64,000 nt of DNA from Conoideocrella luteorostrata (Eukaryota > Ascomycota > Sordariomycetes > Hypocreales > Clavicipitaceae), in NCBI GenBank assembly GCA_032433595.1, contig JASWJB010000091.1:1-64000 (forward strand), written 5' to 3'. The notes under the pieces were generated by a model, which did no database searches, had not been told where the DNA came from, and saw only the letters and a program-made list of their open reading frames with translations. Position numbers and translations under genes: made by a program. This document shows, in pieces, positions 21,429 through 33,034 of the stretch; the stretch's first letter is position 1; the number at the start of each line of letters is the position of its first letter.

Positions 21429-22539
21429 ATGCGCCTTCATTTTCTCGCTCTGCTTGCCAGTGCTGTGGCTCTAGCCGCGGCCGATGGACCAGTCGAAGAA
21501 ACGAAGATCAAGCATAATGAGACTAGACCAGGACGCTGTCAATTCAAAAGTGCGCAGTTGGAGCCCAGCGCTGCAAGCCGCACCGCAGGCAAGTATTTCA
21601 GCCGCCGTCAGTCTGCAGGGGGTGGTGCAACTCCTGATGACGGTGCAATTATCCAAATGGACCTTTATGTGCACGTACTTGGAAGGCCAGAGGAAAACAA
21701 AGATAATAAAACACAGTTCCTCCTTGACGTAAGTCGCTCAGAGTCATACTATCGCTACAGTTGAACAAGTCAACTAACTCACTCTGGCTCCCATAGCACA
21801 AGACGATTGAAAATCAAGTCAAAGTTCTCAACCAAGATTTCAAACCCGTCAACGTTTCCTTTGCATTGAAGGGCGTAGACTGGACAATAAAGACAGACCT
21901 ACCCAAATATCGGTATGCTATTTCATACATGCTCGACTACAGCTCTCTTAAGGATTTATACAAGGGTGATAAGTCTACACTTAACGTTTATTTTGTCAAT
22001 GCTTCATTCCAGCAAAGTGGTATAGAAGGGCCTATCGCGAAATCAGGTGGACTCTATGCCTGTGCTCTAAACTCCAACACTGTTCCTGGAGGGGCCAGTC
22101 CTCACCTGAACAGGGGCCACATTGCCACGCACGAGGTTGGCCACTGGTTGGGGATAGATCCGCATTCTGATGAGGGATTGTCTACTTGCGAAAAGCCGTA
22201 TGTTACGTTACGCCAAGTAGAGATGGAACGAGCTTTTTAGACACTAATTTGGTCACAGCGATGACGATAATCCTTCTCGAGAATGCCACCCCTCGCGTAG
22301 GTGCAGCAACTACATGAGTTACTCTCACGAGTAAGTTGTTCCATGAAGTCTAGACATATACATTAATTTGTTTTTTTTTACTAACGCGAGATGCTAGCAT
22401 ATGCATGAACTCGTGGGAGCCGGATCAAGTCTCGTTCATGCACAATTTCGCTCGGGAACTCAAGCTGGGGAAAAGTCCCAAGCACTGGTATGACGCGGGA
22501 CTGTCGGGTTGGCCTGATGATTTTGAATCAAGACAGTGA
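21429..22539 (+). CDS. Secreted M43-family metalloprotease (pappalysin-like), atypical zinc site
   Basis: Predicted secreted zinc endopeptidase. Exons 21429-21728, 21797-22197, 22259-22330 and 22398-22539 give 304 residues; the introns are 61-68 bp and in phase. A signal peptide is clear (MRLHFLALLASAVALAAADG). YVHVLGRPEENK, VKVLNQDF, NVSFALKGVDW and KSTLNVYFVNAS are family landmarks. The zinc site reads HEVGHWLGIDPH from His212: the first two ligands and Glu213 fit HExxHxxGxxH, but the third His is at 223, one residue later than the canonical 222. After the site come NYMSYSHD (Met-turn) and CMNSWEPDQVSFMHNFA, which corresponds to the terminal helix of the family. Catalytic competence is therefore uncertain. 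A second, decayed member lies at 4778-6176. A role in nutrition or host interaction is inference only. Confidence 0.92.
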
Positions 22540-22592
22540 ATCCGCATACCGCTACATCCGGCAAATGTTGGCCAATTTAGGGAGGGAATTGG

Positions 22593-22655
22593 ATATTGCA
22601 TTTTGACCGCAATTTGTATCGATACCGTATTGCACAACACCCTGTGCAACCCACA
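22593..22655 (+). mobile_element. LTR 3' fragment
   Basis: About 63 bp matching the end of the solo LTR at 38124-38339: TATTGCATTTTGACCGCAA, ATCGATACCGTATTGCAC, ending CTGTGCAACCCACA. The 5' part is absent. It lies 54 bp downstream of the protease stop. Confidence 0.75.
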
Positions 22656-22858
22656 CTTGTGCTTCATCTGATGATTACTCAATCACGCTGTGCATGACCT
22701 GAATAAGTGCCCTATTCAATCGCAAATAGCTTTTCTCTTTATCTTCCAACGTTTTCCCTGCCCGATTGCGAATAGTTGCTTCCAACAATTAAAAGGGCCA
22801 GGACATAAGAGGGTGCGATAAAGAACACACAGACTAATCAACATGTTCCGGTAGTTTC

Positions 22859-23370
22859 TCAATCATGTTCTGCACCAACTAACCTCGTGCGCATTTCCTC
22901 GTCATCATATTCCAAGACAGGTTTTCTCTCTTTAAACCTGCCCGCTCCAATGTCCAACACCTTAGGGAGGGCGATTGCACACGTATCATTGCGGTTCTGG
23001 CCTTTGTTTTCACAACCATGAACGCAGAATGCTGTCAAGGAAATTTCACCATTTGGCCCTGGGCATGAGAACAAAAGCTTCTCGTATGATGGGGCCTCAT
23101 TATCAGATTCAAAATCTGACCCAAAAAGTGCCTCGCTGATGTCGTTGACATAATTTCCTATGTGTTAAAGCTTAGCTTTGACGCATCCCTACAGTAGGCG
23201 CTGTAAACAGTTTTCTCTTTTGGACCTGCGCTACATCTCTCTGGAAGCAACATACCTCTTTGAAGAAGTGATGTACCGCAATACTGAAGACCTTCTTTGC
23301 AATTTGCTGCAAAGACGGTTTGGGAAACTCCAGCTAGAGCAAAAAGCGCAAGATAAGCTGCTCGGGTCAT
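22859..23370 (-). CDS. Small secreted cysteine-rich protein
   Basis: Exons 23370-23256 and 23157-22859 are joined by a 98-bp intron (GTATGTTGC to ACACATAG), giving 137 residues. An alternative acceptor inside the intron leads to an early stop, which supports the longer intron. Residues 1-21 form a signal peptide (MTRAAYLALFALAGVSQTVF then AANC). The mature part has six cysteines (C24, C31, then FSCPG, FCVHGC and DTCA) and ends in an acidic stretch. A TATAAATAGG box lies on the minus strand at 23500-23491, about 120 bp upstream of the ATG. I do not recognise the family. Size, signal peptide and even cysteine number fit an effector-like protein, which is inference. Confidence 0.8.
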
Positions 23371-24329
23371 GGTTGAATCCGAGCCAATGTTTGTTTTAAA
23401 ATGATAATAGTTGGCGTCAGAAGGATACGTATGTGAGAAGGAATTGAAATACAGTTGATTCTCTGGTTACTAAATCTCTCCCGGATTCCACCTATTTATA
23501 CAACCCACGACAGCCAGCTACTCTTCCCGCCCCTCTTTCCGTGTGATCTCGGGCAACTACTCACTAAATTACAATGCCCTGCAAGCATCTCCCTGCTTTC
23601 CAACACGGATCGCGGTCGATCTCGTTCCATGCTGTGCCGGCATCTACTGGTTGATGAGTCATGTCGCGGTTTCTGCCAGCTGGCAAGGGGAATCTGTTGA
23701 GATGAGAGTGGCACCTTCAGAAATGACCGATGCCTCGTATCAGCTAGATTCGTACGATGGTGGAAGAAGGTGGCACGATGCCAAGGAATGTAGGCCCAAG
23801 GCCACTGCATTTTCAGGGAATTTCCCGGGCGCTGAAGGACTATATAGAAGGGCCACGATGCCCTTCAGAGGGCATCATCAAGTCAGATCATCAACCATAT
23901 CATCAATTGTCAAATTCATCAATCTCAGGACCCTCGTCAGTATCTACCTATTCCTTGCCGATTTTCCATTGTTGCAAATTGCTCCTTTACCTCAAATCTA
24001 CGTAAAGGCACATAACGCAACAGAATCATCCCTGCATCACCACGTGCATATCAGATATCCTTGTCATTTCCATGGCGTCTAACTAAATGGCTGCGTATCG
24101 TGGCGAGATGACTGACCAGAGGTCAAAGACAGAGCCAGACCATTTAAAAACATCAACATGTCTTTCGGACCGAATAGCTTGGACATCAGTCGATTTTTTG
24201 TAAAAATATCAGGTAAAATAGTGCTAACCCACAGTGGAGTTGCATGCAGAGAATGATGCCGCACAAGATAAACAGAAGAAGTAGTCTGCCAAATGCGAAG
24301 CCCCGCGCGCAATCCGCCAAAAATCAAGG
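23371..24329. other. Intergenic with an orphan promoter-like stretch
   Basis: The first part is the promoter of the minus-strand secreted protein. A second promoter-like stretch on the plus strand, GGACTATATAGAAGG at about 23838-23852, is followed by CATCATCAAGTCAGATCATC and other leader-like sequence. The first ATG in that leader (ATGGCGTCTAACTAA at about 24071) stops after four codons. This could be the promoter of a gene whose body was lost when the repeat at 24330 arrived. No gene is called. Confidence 0.45.
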
Positions 24330-24593
24330 GCGTTTGAAAAGGCTTGATTCTCGGAAGACGTATAAGCTGTAAAGAGCTTCATTGAAACCTTCGAATCTCG
24401 GAAGACGCACAGGCATCTGGTATCGCAGGTTAATGTGACGAGCTTGTTCAGAGGTTCAATCCTCGGAAGAAGTATAGTCATCTGATATCGCGGGTCAATC
24501 TGACGAGCTCGTTGAAAAGGTTTAAATTTCGAAAGACGTATACTGCAAGGAGCATAAGATGTCGCAAGTTAGCTGATAGGCTCTTCAAAAAGG

Positions 24594-24892
24594 TGTCACA
24601 GGAAAACATTCAACATACCGGAAGCATTCAATATCATCGGAAACGTACGATGCCGACGGAAGCGCATTGCTGGAAGCGTTCAACATCGCTGGAAGTATTC
24701 AGCATCACCGAAAACGGACGATATCGCCGGAAGCTTACGATATCGTCAGAAGCTATGGAATAAAGTGAATCCAGAAGAAGAGGCATATCGCAGAGATAAA
24801 CAATAGTCAAATTCCCCATCAATTAGATCGAAATCAAGGACAATTTTCCGCTGCTTTAGAGACCCGACTTCCATAGCTGCCCACTTGTGACA
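24594..24892 (+). mobile_element. Solo LTR of a second family, about 299 bp
   Basis: It begins TGTCACAGGAAAAC and ends CCACTTGTGACA, so TG...CA termini. Flanks are AAAGG (24589-24593) and AAATG (24893-24897), a 5-bp duplication with one mismatch; joining across it restores the A-satellite phrase AAAAGGTTCGACTCCCGG. The interior contains about seven short degenerate repeats of the type GGAAGCATTCAACATC. Its last 80 bp resemble the end of the element at 36182-36372. Confidence 0.75.
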
Positions 24893-26354
24893 AAATGTTC
24901 GACTCCCGGAAGACGTACAGGTCGCAAGAAGCATCAGGTATTGCAAGTCCGTTGACGAGCTCGTTGAAAGGTTTAAATATCGGAAGATGTACAGGCAATA
25001 CAGGAAGCATCAGTGGGCAGGGTTGATCTGTCGAGCTCGTTAAAAGGTTCAATGTCGGATGATGTATAGGCGTTCAAGAATCATCGAATCCATCAGATAT
25101 CGCAAGGCAGTCTGACGAAGACAATGAAAAGGTCCAAGTCTCGCAAGGCGTATCGGCACTGCAAGAATCATTAGATAGGGCAAGTTAATCTGACGAGCCT
25201 ATTGAATGGTTTAAATCTTGCAAGACGTACAGGCGCTGCAGGAAGCATCAGATCTCGCAAGTGAATCTGAAGACGATGATGGTGGCTACAGGTCAGTATT
25301 CCGGTCGTGATTCTGGTCACAATAGTAGCGTTCGGGAGGGGTGAAAGTCTGCTGCTACTGCTGATGATGATGCCGTTTCCGCTGATGAGGATTTGCGGCC
25401 CACGTAGGAAATGCTGCTGTTGCTAATAATAATGATAATGCCGCTGCTGCTGATGCCGTCGCTTCTACTGATGGAGCAGTCGGCAGAGGAGAAAATTCAG
25501 CTGATGATAATGATGATGATGATGATGCTGCTGCCTGCGCGAGGACGGCGGCGCCCGAGGTGCAAAAAAGCAGGGCTTGGTGGGAGCGATACAAGGCTCG
25601 TAGGTAACCCAGCAGTAACACAGCAGCACAACAGCACAACAACACCCAAGGCATAAGATGCAGAAAAAAAGCAGCTCACAAGTTAACATAGAAATTAGGG
25701 CCTAAAACGGTATATCTAGTGCGCAATCTACAAAAGACCTCTTTAGTCAGGGATCCAGCTATCAGGGGGGCTTACAACACAACATATCGAGCAATAACAT
25801 AACTAGCCAGCACGCCAAAAAGAATAAACTCCGGCGCAAAAGATGCACACGAGCCCAGCACACATATTACACTAAGTAGCAGTGCGCGAAACAAAACATC
25901 TGGTGCGTAATCTACGAAAAGCCTGCTCAGTCGGGAATCCGGCTATTAGGGGCTTGCTTACAAGCAGCATGCAACATCACAACCAGTAACACCACAACCG
26001 GAGCACCAGAGAGAATAAAACTCGGCACAAAAATACACAAGAGCCCAGCGTACAAGGTGCCATAGAAGGCAGGGAGTGAAACAAAACACCTGGCGTGTAA
26101 TAACCCAAAATTCGCGGCTCACACGCCCACCGCCACAACTCGGCTACCAGCGCACTAACCAGCCTGTGACCTGGCGAAAAAGGACTCGCAGAAACACGCC
26201 ACACACGATGCAGTGAAAAGAATTGCGAAATAAGGCGCTTCCGGCGCGCTCAGCAACCCTGCGGCGGGCCGCGCACAAAATGCCGGCGGGATAGGTGTTT
26301 TTTCGCTCGAATTGTAAGCAGAAAGGGGAGGAGACTATAAGGTATTTTCTGAGG

Positions 26355-26423
26355 AGGACACTAACGTACTCTAGGTCTTTAACTTTATATAGTAAAGAAA
26401 AATACCATAAGGACTAGTGTCCT
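26355..26423. repeat. Hairpin module E, unit 2
   Basis: Inverted repeat AGGACACTA (26355-26363) and TAGTGTCCT (26415-26423) with a 51-bp loop containing TAGGTCTTTAACTT and ACCATAAGGAC. It is positioned between module D and the next module A. Confidence 0.7.
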
Positions 26424-27817
26424 GGTAAAACGTATAGCGCTGCGAGGGGTATTGCAGGTCAGTTGACGGGCTTATTGAAAGGTGTAAATGTCGGAAGAAA
26501 TACAGGCGCTGCAGGAAGCATTGGATCCATTAGAAATCGTGAGGTAATCTATCGAAGACGATTTCTTTGATGATGAGATTGTCGGCCGCGATCTAATTTA
26601 GTCAGTTAATGAGCTTGGTGAATAGTATAGTCGCTGCAAGAAGCATTAGATCGTAGGTTAATCTAACAAGCTTGTTGAAGAGGTTTAAATCTCGGATGTA
26701 CACTGTAAGGAGCATCGGATATCGCAGGTCAATCTGACGGGCTTGTTGAAAGCCTCAAACCTCGGAAGAGTACAGGCTGCAAGGAGCTCGTTGAAAGGTT
26801 CGGATCTCGGAAGACGTACAGGAATCTAATATCGCAGGTTAATCTGACTGGCCTGTTCAAAGGTTCAATACTCAGAGTACGTACAGTCGTCATCGAAGCA
26901 TCAGACATTATAGATCGATCTGACGAGCTCGTTGAAAAGGCTTAAATCTTGGAAGACGTACGAGCATTACATATCGCAAATTCATCTGATGAGCTTGTTG
27001 AAAGGTTCAATTGTCGGAATACGTACACTGCACAAAGCATTAGATATCGAAAACCAGTTGACGAGCTCGTTGAAAGGTTCATGCGCCGCAGGAAGCATTA
27101 AATCGCAAGGCGATCTGACAAGCTCGTTGAAAGGTTCAAATGTTGGACAACGTACAGACTGCAAAAAGTATCGGATCCAGTAGATATCGTGAGGCAATCC
27201 GACCAAGACGATTTTTGTAATGATGGGATTGTCGGCCGCGGTCTAATTCACTCAGTTGACGAGCTTGTTGAAAGATTCGAATATCGGACGACATATAGGC
27301 TACAAGAAGCATCAGTATTGCAAGTTAGTTAACAAGCTCGTTGAAATCTTAAAATGTCGGAAGACGTACACTACACAAGGCATTAGATATCATAAAGTCA
27401 GTTAACGAGCTCGTTGAAACGTTCAATTATTGGAAAACGTACAGACGCTATCGAAGCATCAGACATTGTAGGTCAAGGCTCAATTCTCGAAATACGTAGA
27501 GGCATCTGATATCGCGGTTCGATCTAACAAGCTCGTTCGAAGGTTCAATTCTCGGAAGACATTCACTGCATAAAGCATTAGATACCAAAAGTCGGTTGAC
27601 GAGCTCGTGGAAAAGTTAAAATGTCGGAAGATGTAAAGGGTTAAATCTTGGAAGACAAACACAGCAAGAAGCATCGGATCGCCGGTCAATCTGACGAACT
27701 CATTGAAAGATTTAAATATTAAATGATGTACAGGCGTCCAAAAGCATCAGATCCAACAGATACTGTGAGGGAATCTGACCAAGTCGTAAAAAGGTTCAAG
27801 TCTAGCAAGACGTATAA

Positions 27818-28011
27818 TGTTGGAATGCCGCCAAGCACAATAAGAAGCACAGAGCCTATCACGTGGTCACCTTCAAGCCACGATATTTATACGCCGATAT
27901 CGTGCCTTCCACGATGACTTCTTTTCTTCTTCTTAGATAGACCCGAATTATTGAATACATTGCATTTGAAGCAGATGATCTAGATCATTGCACAACCCTG
28001 TGCAACCCACA
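27818..28011 (+). mobile_element. Solo LTR, 194 bp
   Basis: It starts TGTTGGAATGCCGCC and ends CTGTGCAACCCACA. The flanks TATAA (27813-27817) and TATAG (28012-28016) agree at four of five positions, and the satellite consensus GACGTATAGGC suggests the left flank has mutated. Contains the shared CACGTGGTCACC and TATTTATACG phrases. Confidence 0.85.
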
Positions 28012-29315
28012 TATAGGCACTGCAAAAAGCGTTTGACACGGCAAGTTAGTCTAACGAGCCTGCTGGATGGTTTAAATGCCGTAAGACTTACAGGCGCTGC
28101 AGGAAGCATCAGATCTCGCATGTTAATATGAAGACGATGGTGACCGCAGGTCAGTATTCTAGTCAGGAAGACGGTTTCAATATGAGCGGTCGGCAGAGTG
28201 GAAAATTCGGCACTCGGGAAAGGGGAGAGCCAGCTAATGATGATGATGATGATGCCCCTACTACTAATGGCGACAGGTCAAGATTCCGGTCATGATTGTA
28301 GCGGTTGGGAGGGGGAAAAGTCAGAGGCCGCTGCTGCTGTTGATGCCGCCGCCGATGATGATGCTGCTGCTGCTGCTGCTGCTGATGGCCACTGGTCAGG
28401 ATTCCTGTCGGGATGCGGGTCACGATTGTAGCGGTCGGGAGGGTGGAAAGTCAGATGCTGCTGCTGATGATGATGGCCACAGGCCAGGATTGTGGTCACG
28501 ATAGTATCGGTCGGTCGAGGGAAAAGTCAAATGATGATGCTGCTACTGCTAATGATAATAGCCACAGGTCAGAATTCTGGTCAAGATAGTGGTCGAGGGG
28601 GGAAAAGTCACCTGATAATGATGATGATGCTGATGATGCTGCTGATGATGCTGCTGATGATGATGCTGATGATGATAATGTCGCTGCTGCTGCCTACGCA
28701 AGAACAGTATAGCCCAAGGTGCAATAAAGCAGGGCTTGGTGGGAGCGTTATGGGGCGGGTAGGTTGCACAAGAGCAACAACCAGCACACAAAATGCAGAG
28801 AAAACCAGCGCATACGATACAAAAAAACCACAGCGCATAAGATGCACTAGAAAGCAGGGCGCAAAACAAGAGATCTGGTGCGCAATCTGCGGAAAACCTA
28901 AGTGATTATGAATTTAGCGACCGGAGGGCTACAGACGCAGCAATACAACACAGCACGACAGCAATTCCACGAGACAAACCCAAACTAAACCTAGGTCAAA
29001 AGATGCAGAAAAGCCTAGAATACGTAATTGAATAGCAATCAGAGCGCGAAACAAAATACCTGGCGCGTAGTACGCCAAAAACCAGTTTACACGCCAACAA
29101 CCACAACTCGACCACCAGCGCTAACAACGGCACCAAACCTGGCGCAAAAGACTCGCAGAAACACGCCGCACACGATGCAGTAAAATACAGTGCAAAATAA
29201 GGCAGCCCCAGCGCTCCCAGCAACTCTGCGGCGGACAGTGCACAAAATTTCATCGGGATAGGTGGTTTTTCGCTCAAGTTGTAAGTGGAAAAGGGAGGAG
29301 ACTGCGAGCCTTTTC

Positions 29316-29396
29316 CCGAGGAGGACACTAGTCCTTATGGTTTACTGCTTTACTCTTTAAAGTACTGAATCTAAAGGACGTTAGTGTCCTCCTCGG
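29316..29396. repeat. Hairpin module E, unit 3 (15-bp perfect stem)
   Basis: Stem arms CCGAGGAGGACACTA (29316-29330) and TAGTGTCCTCCTCGG (29382-29396) are perfectly complementary over 15 bp. The loop holds GTCCTTATGGTTTAC and AATCTAAAGGACG, which are themselves partly complementary. Confidence 0.8.
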
Positions 29397-29405
29397 AAGA
29401 TAGCT

Positions 29406-32400
29406 CACAGTGTCTTCCTTGTTGAAAGGTTTAGGCGCTGCAAGAAGCATCAGATCGCAGGTCCGTCTGACCAAGACAATGAAAAGGATCGAATCTCAGA
29501 AGACGTACAGGCAGCAAGGAGCTCATTGAAAGGTTCAAATCTCAGAAGATGTACAGGCTGCAAGGAGCTGGTTGAACGGTTTAATTGTTAGAAGACGTAC
29601 AGGCTGCAAGAGGCATTCGATATCGGAAGTCGATTTGACGACATCGCTAAAAAGGTTTAAATCTCGGAACCCACAGGCGCTGTAAGAAGCATCTGGCATC
29701 GCAAGTCAGGTGAAGAGCTTGTCAAAAAGGCTCAATTCCCGGAAGGCGGACAGACTCCGCACAAAGCATCAGATCTCGCAAGTCGATCTGAAGCCTGTGG
29801 AGATACGATGATGGTGACCACATGTCAGGAAGACAGTCAGGAAGACGGTTACATTAGGAGCAGTCGGTAGAGGGGAAAAGGCAGCACTCGGGAGGGAGAG
29901 GGAAGAGTTAACTGAAAATAATAATAATGCGGCTGCTGATGATGATAATGATGTCGCTTCTGCAGCTGATGATGATGATGCCCTACGGGCGCTGCGAGAA
30001 AAAAAACATCAGATATCGCAAGTCAGTTCACAAGTGCATTAAATTGTTCAAATCAATAAAGACGTACAGGCTGCAAGGGGCATTGGACTTTGCAGGTCAA
30101 TCTGACGAGCTCGTTGAAAAGGCTTGAATATCAGAGGGCATACAAGCATTATATATCGCAAGTCGATCCGACGAGCTCGATAAAAAAGCCCAAATTTCGG
30201 AAGATGTAAAGGCATCTGATATCGCAGGTTAGTCTGACGAGCTCGTTCAAATGTTCAAATCTTGGAAGACATACAGGCTACAAGGAGCTGATTAAACGAT
30301 TTAATTCTCGGAAGACGTGTAGGCTGCAAGAGGCATTCGATATCGCAAGTTAATCTGACGAGCTCGCTGAAAAGGGTTCAAATCTCGGAATGTACAGGCA
30401 TTGCAAGAGGCCACTGCTATCGCAAGTCAGCTGACGAGCTTGTCAAAAAGGTTCGATTTCCGGAAGACGTACAGACGATATGGAAGCATCAGACATTGTA
30501 GGTCGATCTAACGAGCTCGTTGAACAAGTTTAACTCTCGGAGGACGTACAGGCGCTATGGAAGCATTAGGTATTGCAAGTCAGTTAACGAGCTCGTTAAA
30601 AGGTTCACATGTCGGAAGACGTACAGTCGCTGCAGGAAGCATCACATCTCGCAAGTCAATCTGAAGACGATGAAGATGTTCAAGATACGATGATGGTGGG
30701 AGCCACAGTTCAGGATTCGATTCCAGCCAGGAACACGGTCAGGAAAATTATTGCAATCGGAGCGGTCGGCCGAGGGGAAAAGTTGGCACTCTGGAGAAGG
30801 GCAAAAGTCAGCACTCGGGAGGGAGGAAAAAGTCAGGATTCGGGAGGAAGGAAGAGTTAGCTGCTGATGGTGATGATACCGTTGCTGCTACTAGTGATGG
30901 CCACAGGTTGGGATTCCGGCCATGATAGTAGTGGTTGGGAAGGTGAAGAGTCAGATGCTGCTGCCGCTATTGATGCCGTTGCCGCTAATGAGGATGCTGC
31001 TGACCACGCAAAAAATGCCGCTGCTGATGAGCATGTTGTTGCCCACGCAGGAAATGTCGCTGCTGCTGCTGCTGATAATGATGCCGCTGTTGCTGGTGAT
31101 GATGATGACCACAGCTCGGGATGGATTCTGGTCGGGATTCTGGTCACGGTAGCAGCGGTGGGGAGGGGCAAAGTTACATGCCGCTGCTACTGCTACTGAT
31201 GATGATGATGATGATGCCGCCACCACTGCTGCTGATGGCCATGATAATGTCGCTGTTGCTGATGATGATGATGGCCACAGGTCGGATTCTGGTCGGGATT
31301 CTGATCACAATAGTAGCGGTCGGGAGGGAAAAAGTTAGCTGATGAAGATGCCACTGCTGCTGCTAATGATGATGGCCGCAGGTCAGGATTTCGGTCAGGA
31401 TTCTGGTCATCATAGTAGCGATCGGGAGAGGGAAAAGTCACCCGAAAGTAATGATGATGTTGCCGCTGCTGCTGCTGATGATGATGATGCCAATGATGCC
31501 GCCGCCGCCGCCACCGCTGATGCCGCTCCTGCTGCTGCTGCTGATGATGATGATGATGCCGCCAACGCTGATGATTATGGCCACAGGTCATGATTCCGGT
31601 CGGGATTCTGGTTATGATGGCAGCGGTCGGGAGGGGGCAAAGTTTGATGCCGCCGCAGCTGATGATGATGATGGCCATAGATTAGGAAGACGGTCAGAAA
31701 GATAGCCACGATAGTATCGGTCGGTCGGGGTAGAAGTCAAGTAATGATGCTGCTGCCGGTATGATAATAGCCACAGGTCAGGGTTCTGGTCACGATAGTA
31801 GCGGTCGGAAGGGGGAAAAGTCACCTGATAATGATAATGATGATGATGATGATGCTGCTAATGATGCCGTTGTTGATTATGCTGCTGCCGCTGATGATAA
31901 TTTCGTTACTGCTGATGAGGATGTTGTTGCTGCTGCTGAGGATGTTGCTGCCTACGCAAGAAATGCCGCCGCGGATGATGACAATGCCACTGATGATGCT
32001 GCCGCCGCCGCTGCTGCTTATGATGCTACCCACGGAAGAGCAGCAGCGCCCAAAGTGAAAAAAAAAAAAGCAGGGCTCGCGTGGGCGGGGGACCAGCGAT
32101 ACGGGGCTGGTAGGTAGCACAAGAGTAACATAACAGCACAACAACAACTAGGGCACAAGATGGACAGAAAGCTTGTGCATAAGATGCAGAAGAGCTCAGC
32201 GCACTAGGTAAAATAAAAGCAAGGCCTAAGAAGTTACACACGGCGCGCAATATACAAAATACCTGTATGATTCAGAGCCCTGCATTAGTGGTCCCGGCTA
32301 AGCCCTGCTTTTTTTTTTTTTTTGCACCTATAGATTAAATCTCATCAGTCAAATCGTCCGCAGCAGAATTCTAAGCAGTAAAATTCTAAGCAGTGTAGGA

Positions 32401-33034
32401 GCAGGAGCAGGAGCACTGGCACCAGCACAATGTACGCAGCAATCGCAAGATACTTAGCAATGGCCACATACATAGTAGTCTACAGCCTTCAAGAAACTTA
32501 CAATATATAGTAACTTACCTATATTACAAGCACGCTTCTCTATCCCTCTGCGTTGGTCTGCCCAGCGCCGCAAGTGCCTGCTCGCGGTCGGTGTCCGACG
32601 ATCAGCGGCTTGCAAGCATCGTGCAACAGAGCACAGCCAGCAACACCGTAACCAGCGCTCAAGATAAAATAAAACCTGGCGTAGACGATGCAAGAAAGCG
32701 CGGTAGATATAATGTAGCAAGAAGCAGGCCCTAAATACAATACTCGCCGCGCAAACCACCAAAAACCGTACTCGACCACCAGCGCACCAAACGGTCCCAA
32801 TCCTGGCGCAAAGGGCTCGCAGAAACACGCCGCACACGATGTAGTGAAAAGAATTGCGAAATAAAGCGCTGCCGGCGCCAAAAAAATGCCGGCGGAATGG
32901 GTTTTTTTGCTCGAGTTGTAACCGGAAAAGGGAGGAGACTATAAGCAGGTTTGAGACTAGAACACAGTCCTTATTGTTTACTCCTTTGCTCTGTAAAACA
33001 ATAGATCTAAAGTACATAGTGTTCTAGTCGACCC
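29406..33034 (+). repeat. Macro-repeat unit 4 (A-B-C-D-E)
   Basis: A runs to about 30660 with a small B-like island near 29810-29990. B (about 30660-32040) is the longest trinucleotide tract in the window. C spans about 32040-32740, including AAAAAAAAAAGCAGGGC at about 32060 and T15-16 at about 32309. D spans about 32740-32945, followed by hairpin E. The B frame reads through into C as Asp/Ala-rich protein ending PKVKKKKAGLAWAGDQ, with no start or splice context. Confidence 0.85.
32955..33029. repeat. Hairpin module E, unit 4
   Basis: Stem arms GACTAGAACAC (32955-32965) and GTGTTCTAGTC (33019-33029) are perfectly complementary; the loop again has AGTCCTTATTGTTTAC and AGATCTAAAGTAC. The stem sequence differs from units 2 and 3, but pairing is kept. 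Confidence 0.78.

Larger units (their letters stand above)
24330..26430 (+). repeat. Macro-repeat unit 2 (A-B-C-D-E)
   Basis: Module A runs from about 24330 to 25270, interrupted by an LTR at 24594. Module B is short, about 25275-25545, with GATGATGATGATGATG. Module C, about 25550-26110, contains at least two roughly 190-bp satellite units (phrases TGCGCAATCTAC at about 25720 and TGCGTAATCTACG at about 25892). Module D occupies about 26110-26340 and hairpin E lies at 26355-26423. The next module A starts immediately, so this unit and those following are head to tail. Confidence 0.85.
26431..29405 (+). repeat. Macro-repeat unit 3 (A-B-C-D-E)
   Basis: The longest A module in the window runs to about 28130 (interrupted by an LTR at 27818). 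Then B (28130-28700), C (28700-29080), D (29080-29315) and hairpin E follow. Twice inside A, a longer satellite variant occurs with GATTTCTTTGATGATG and GCCGCGATCTAATT (near 26560 and, as a variant, 27210); the same variant occurs near 1960 and 47430, so A itself has higher-order structure. Confidence 0.85.

Noticed and set aside
23543..24082. A 179-codon plus-strand frame
   Set aside because: It begins at GTG, crosses a TATA box and leader-like sequence, and has no family features.
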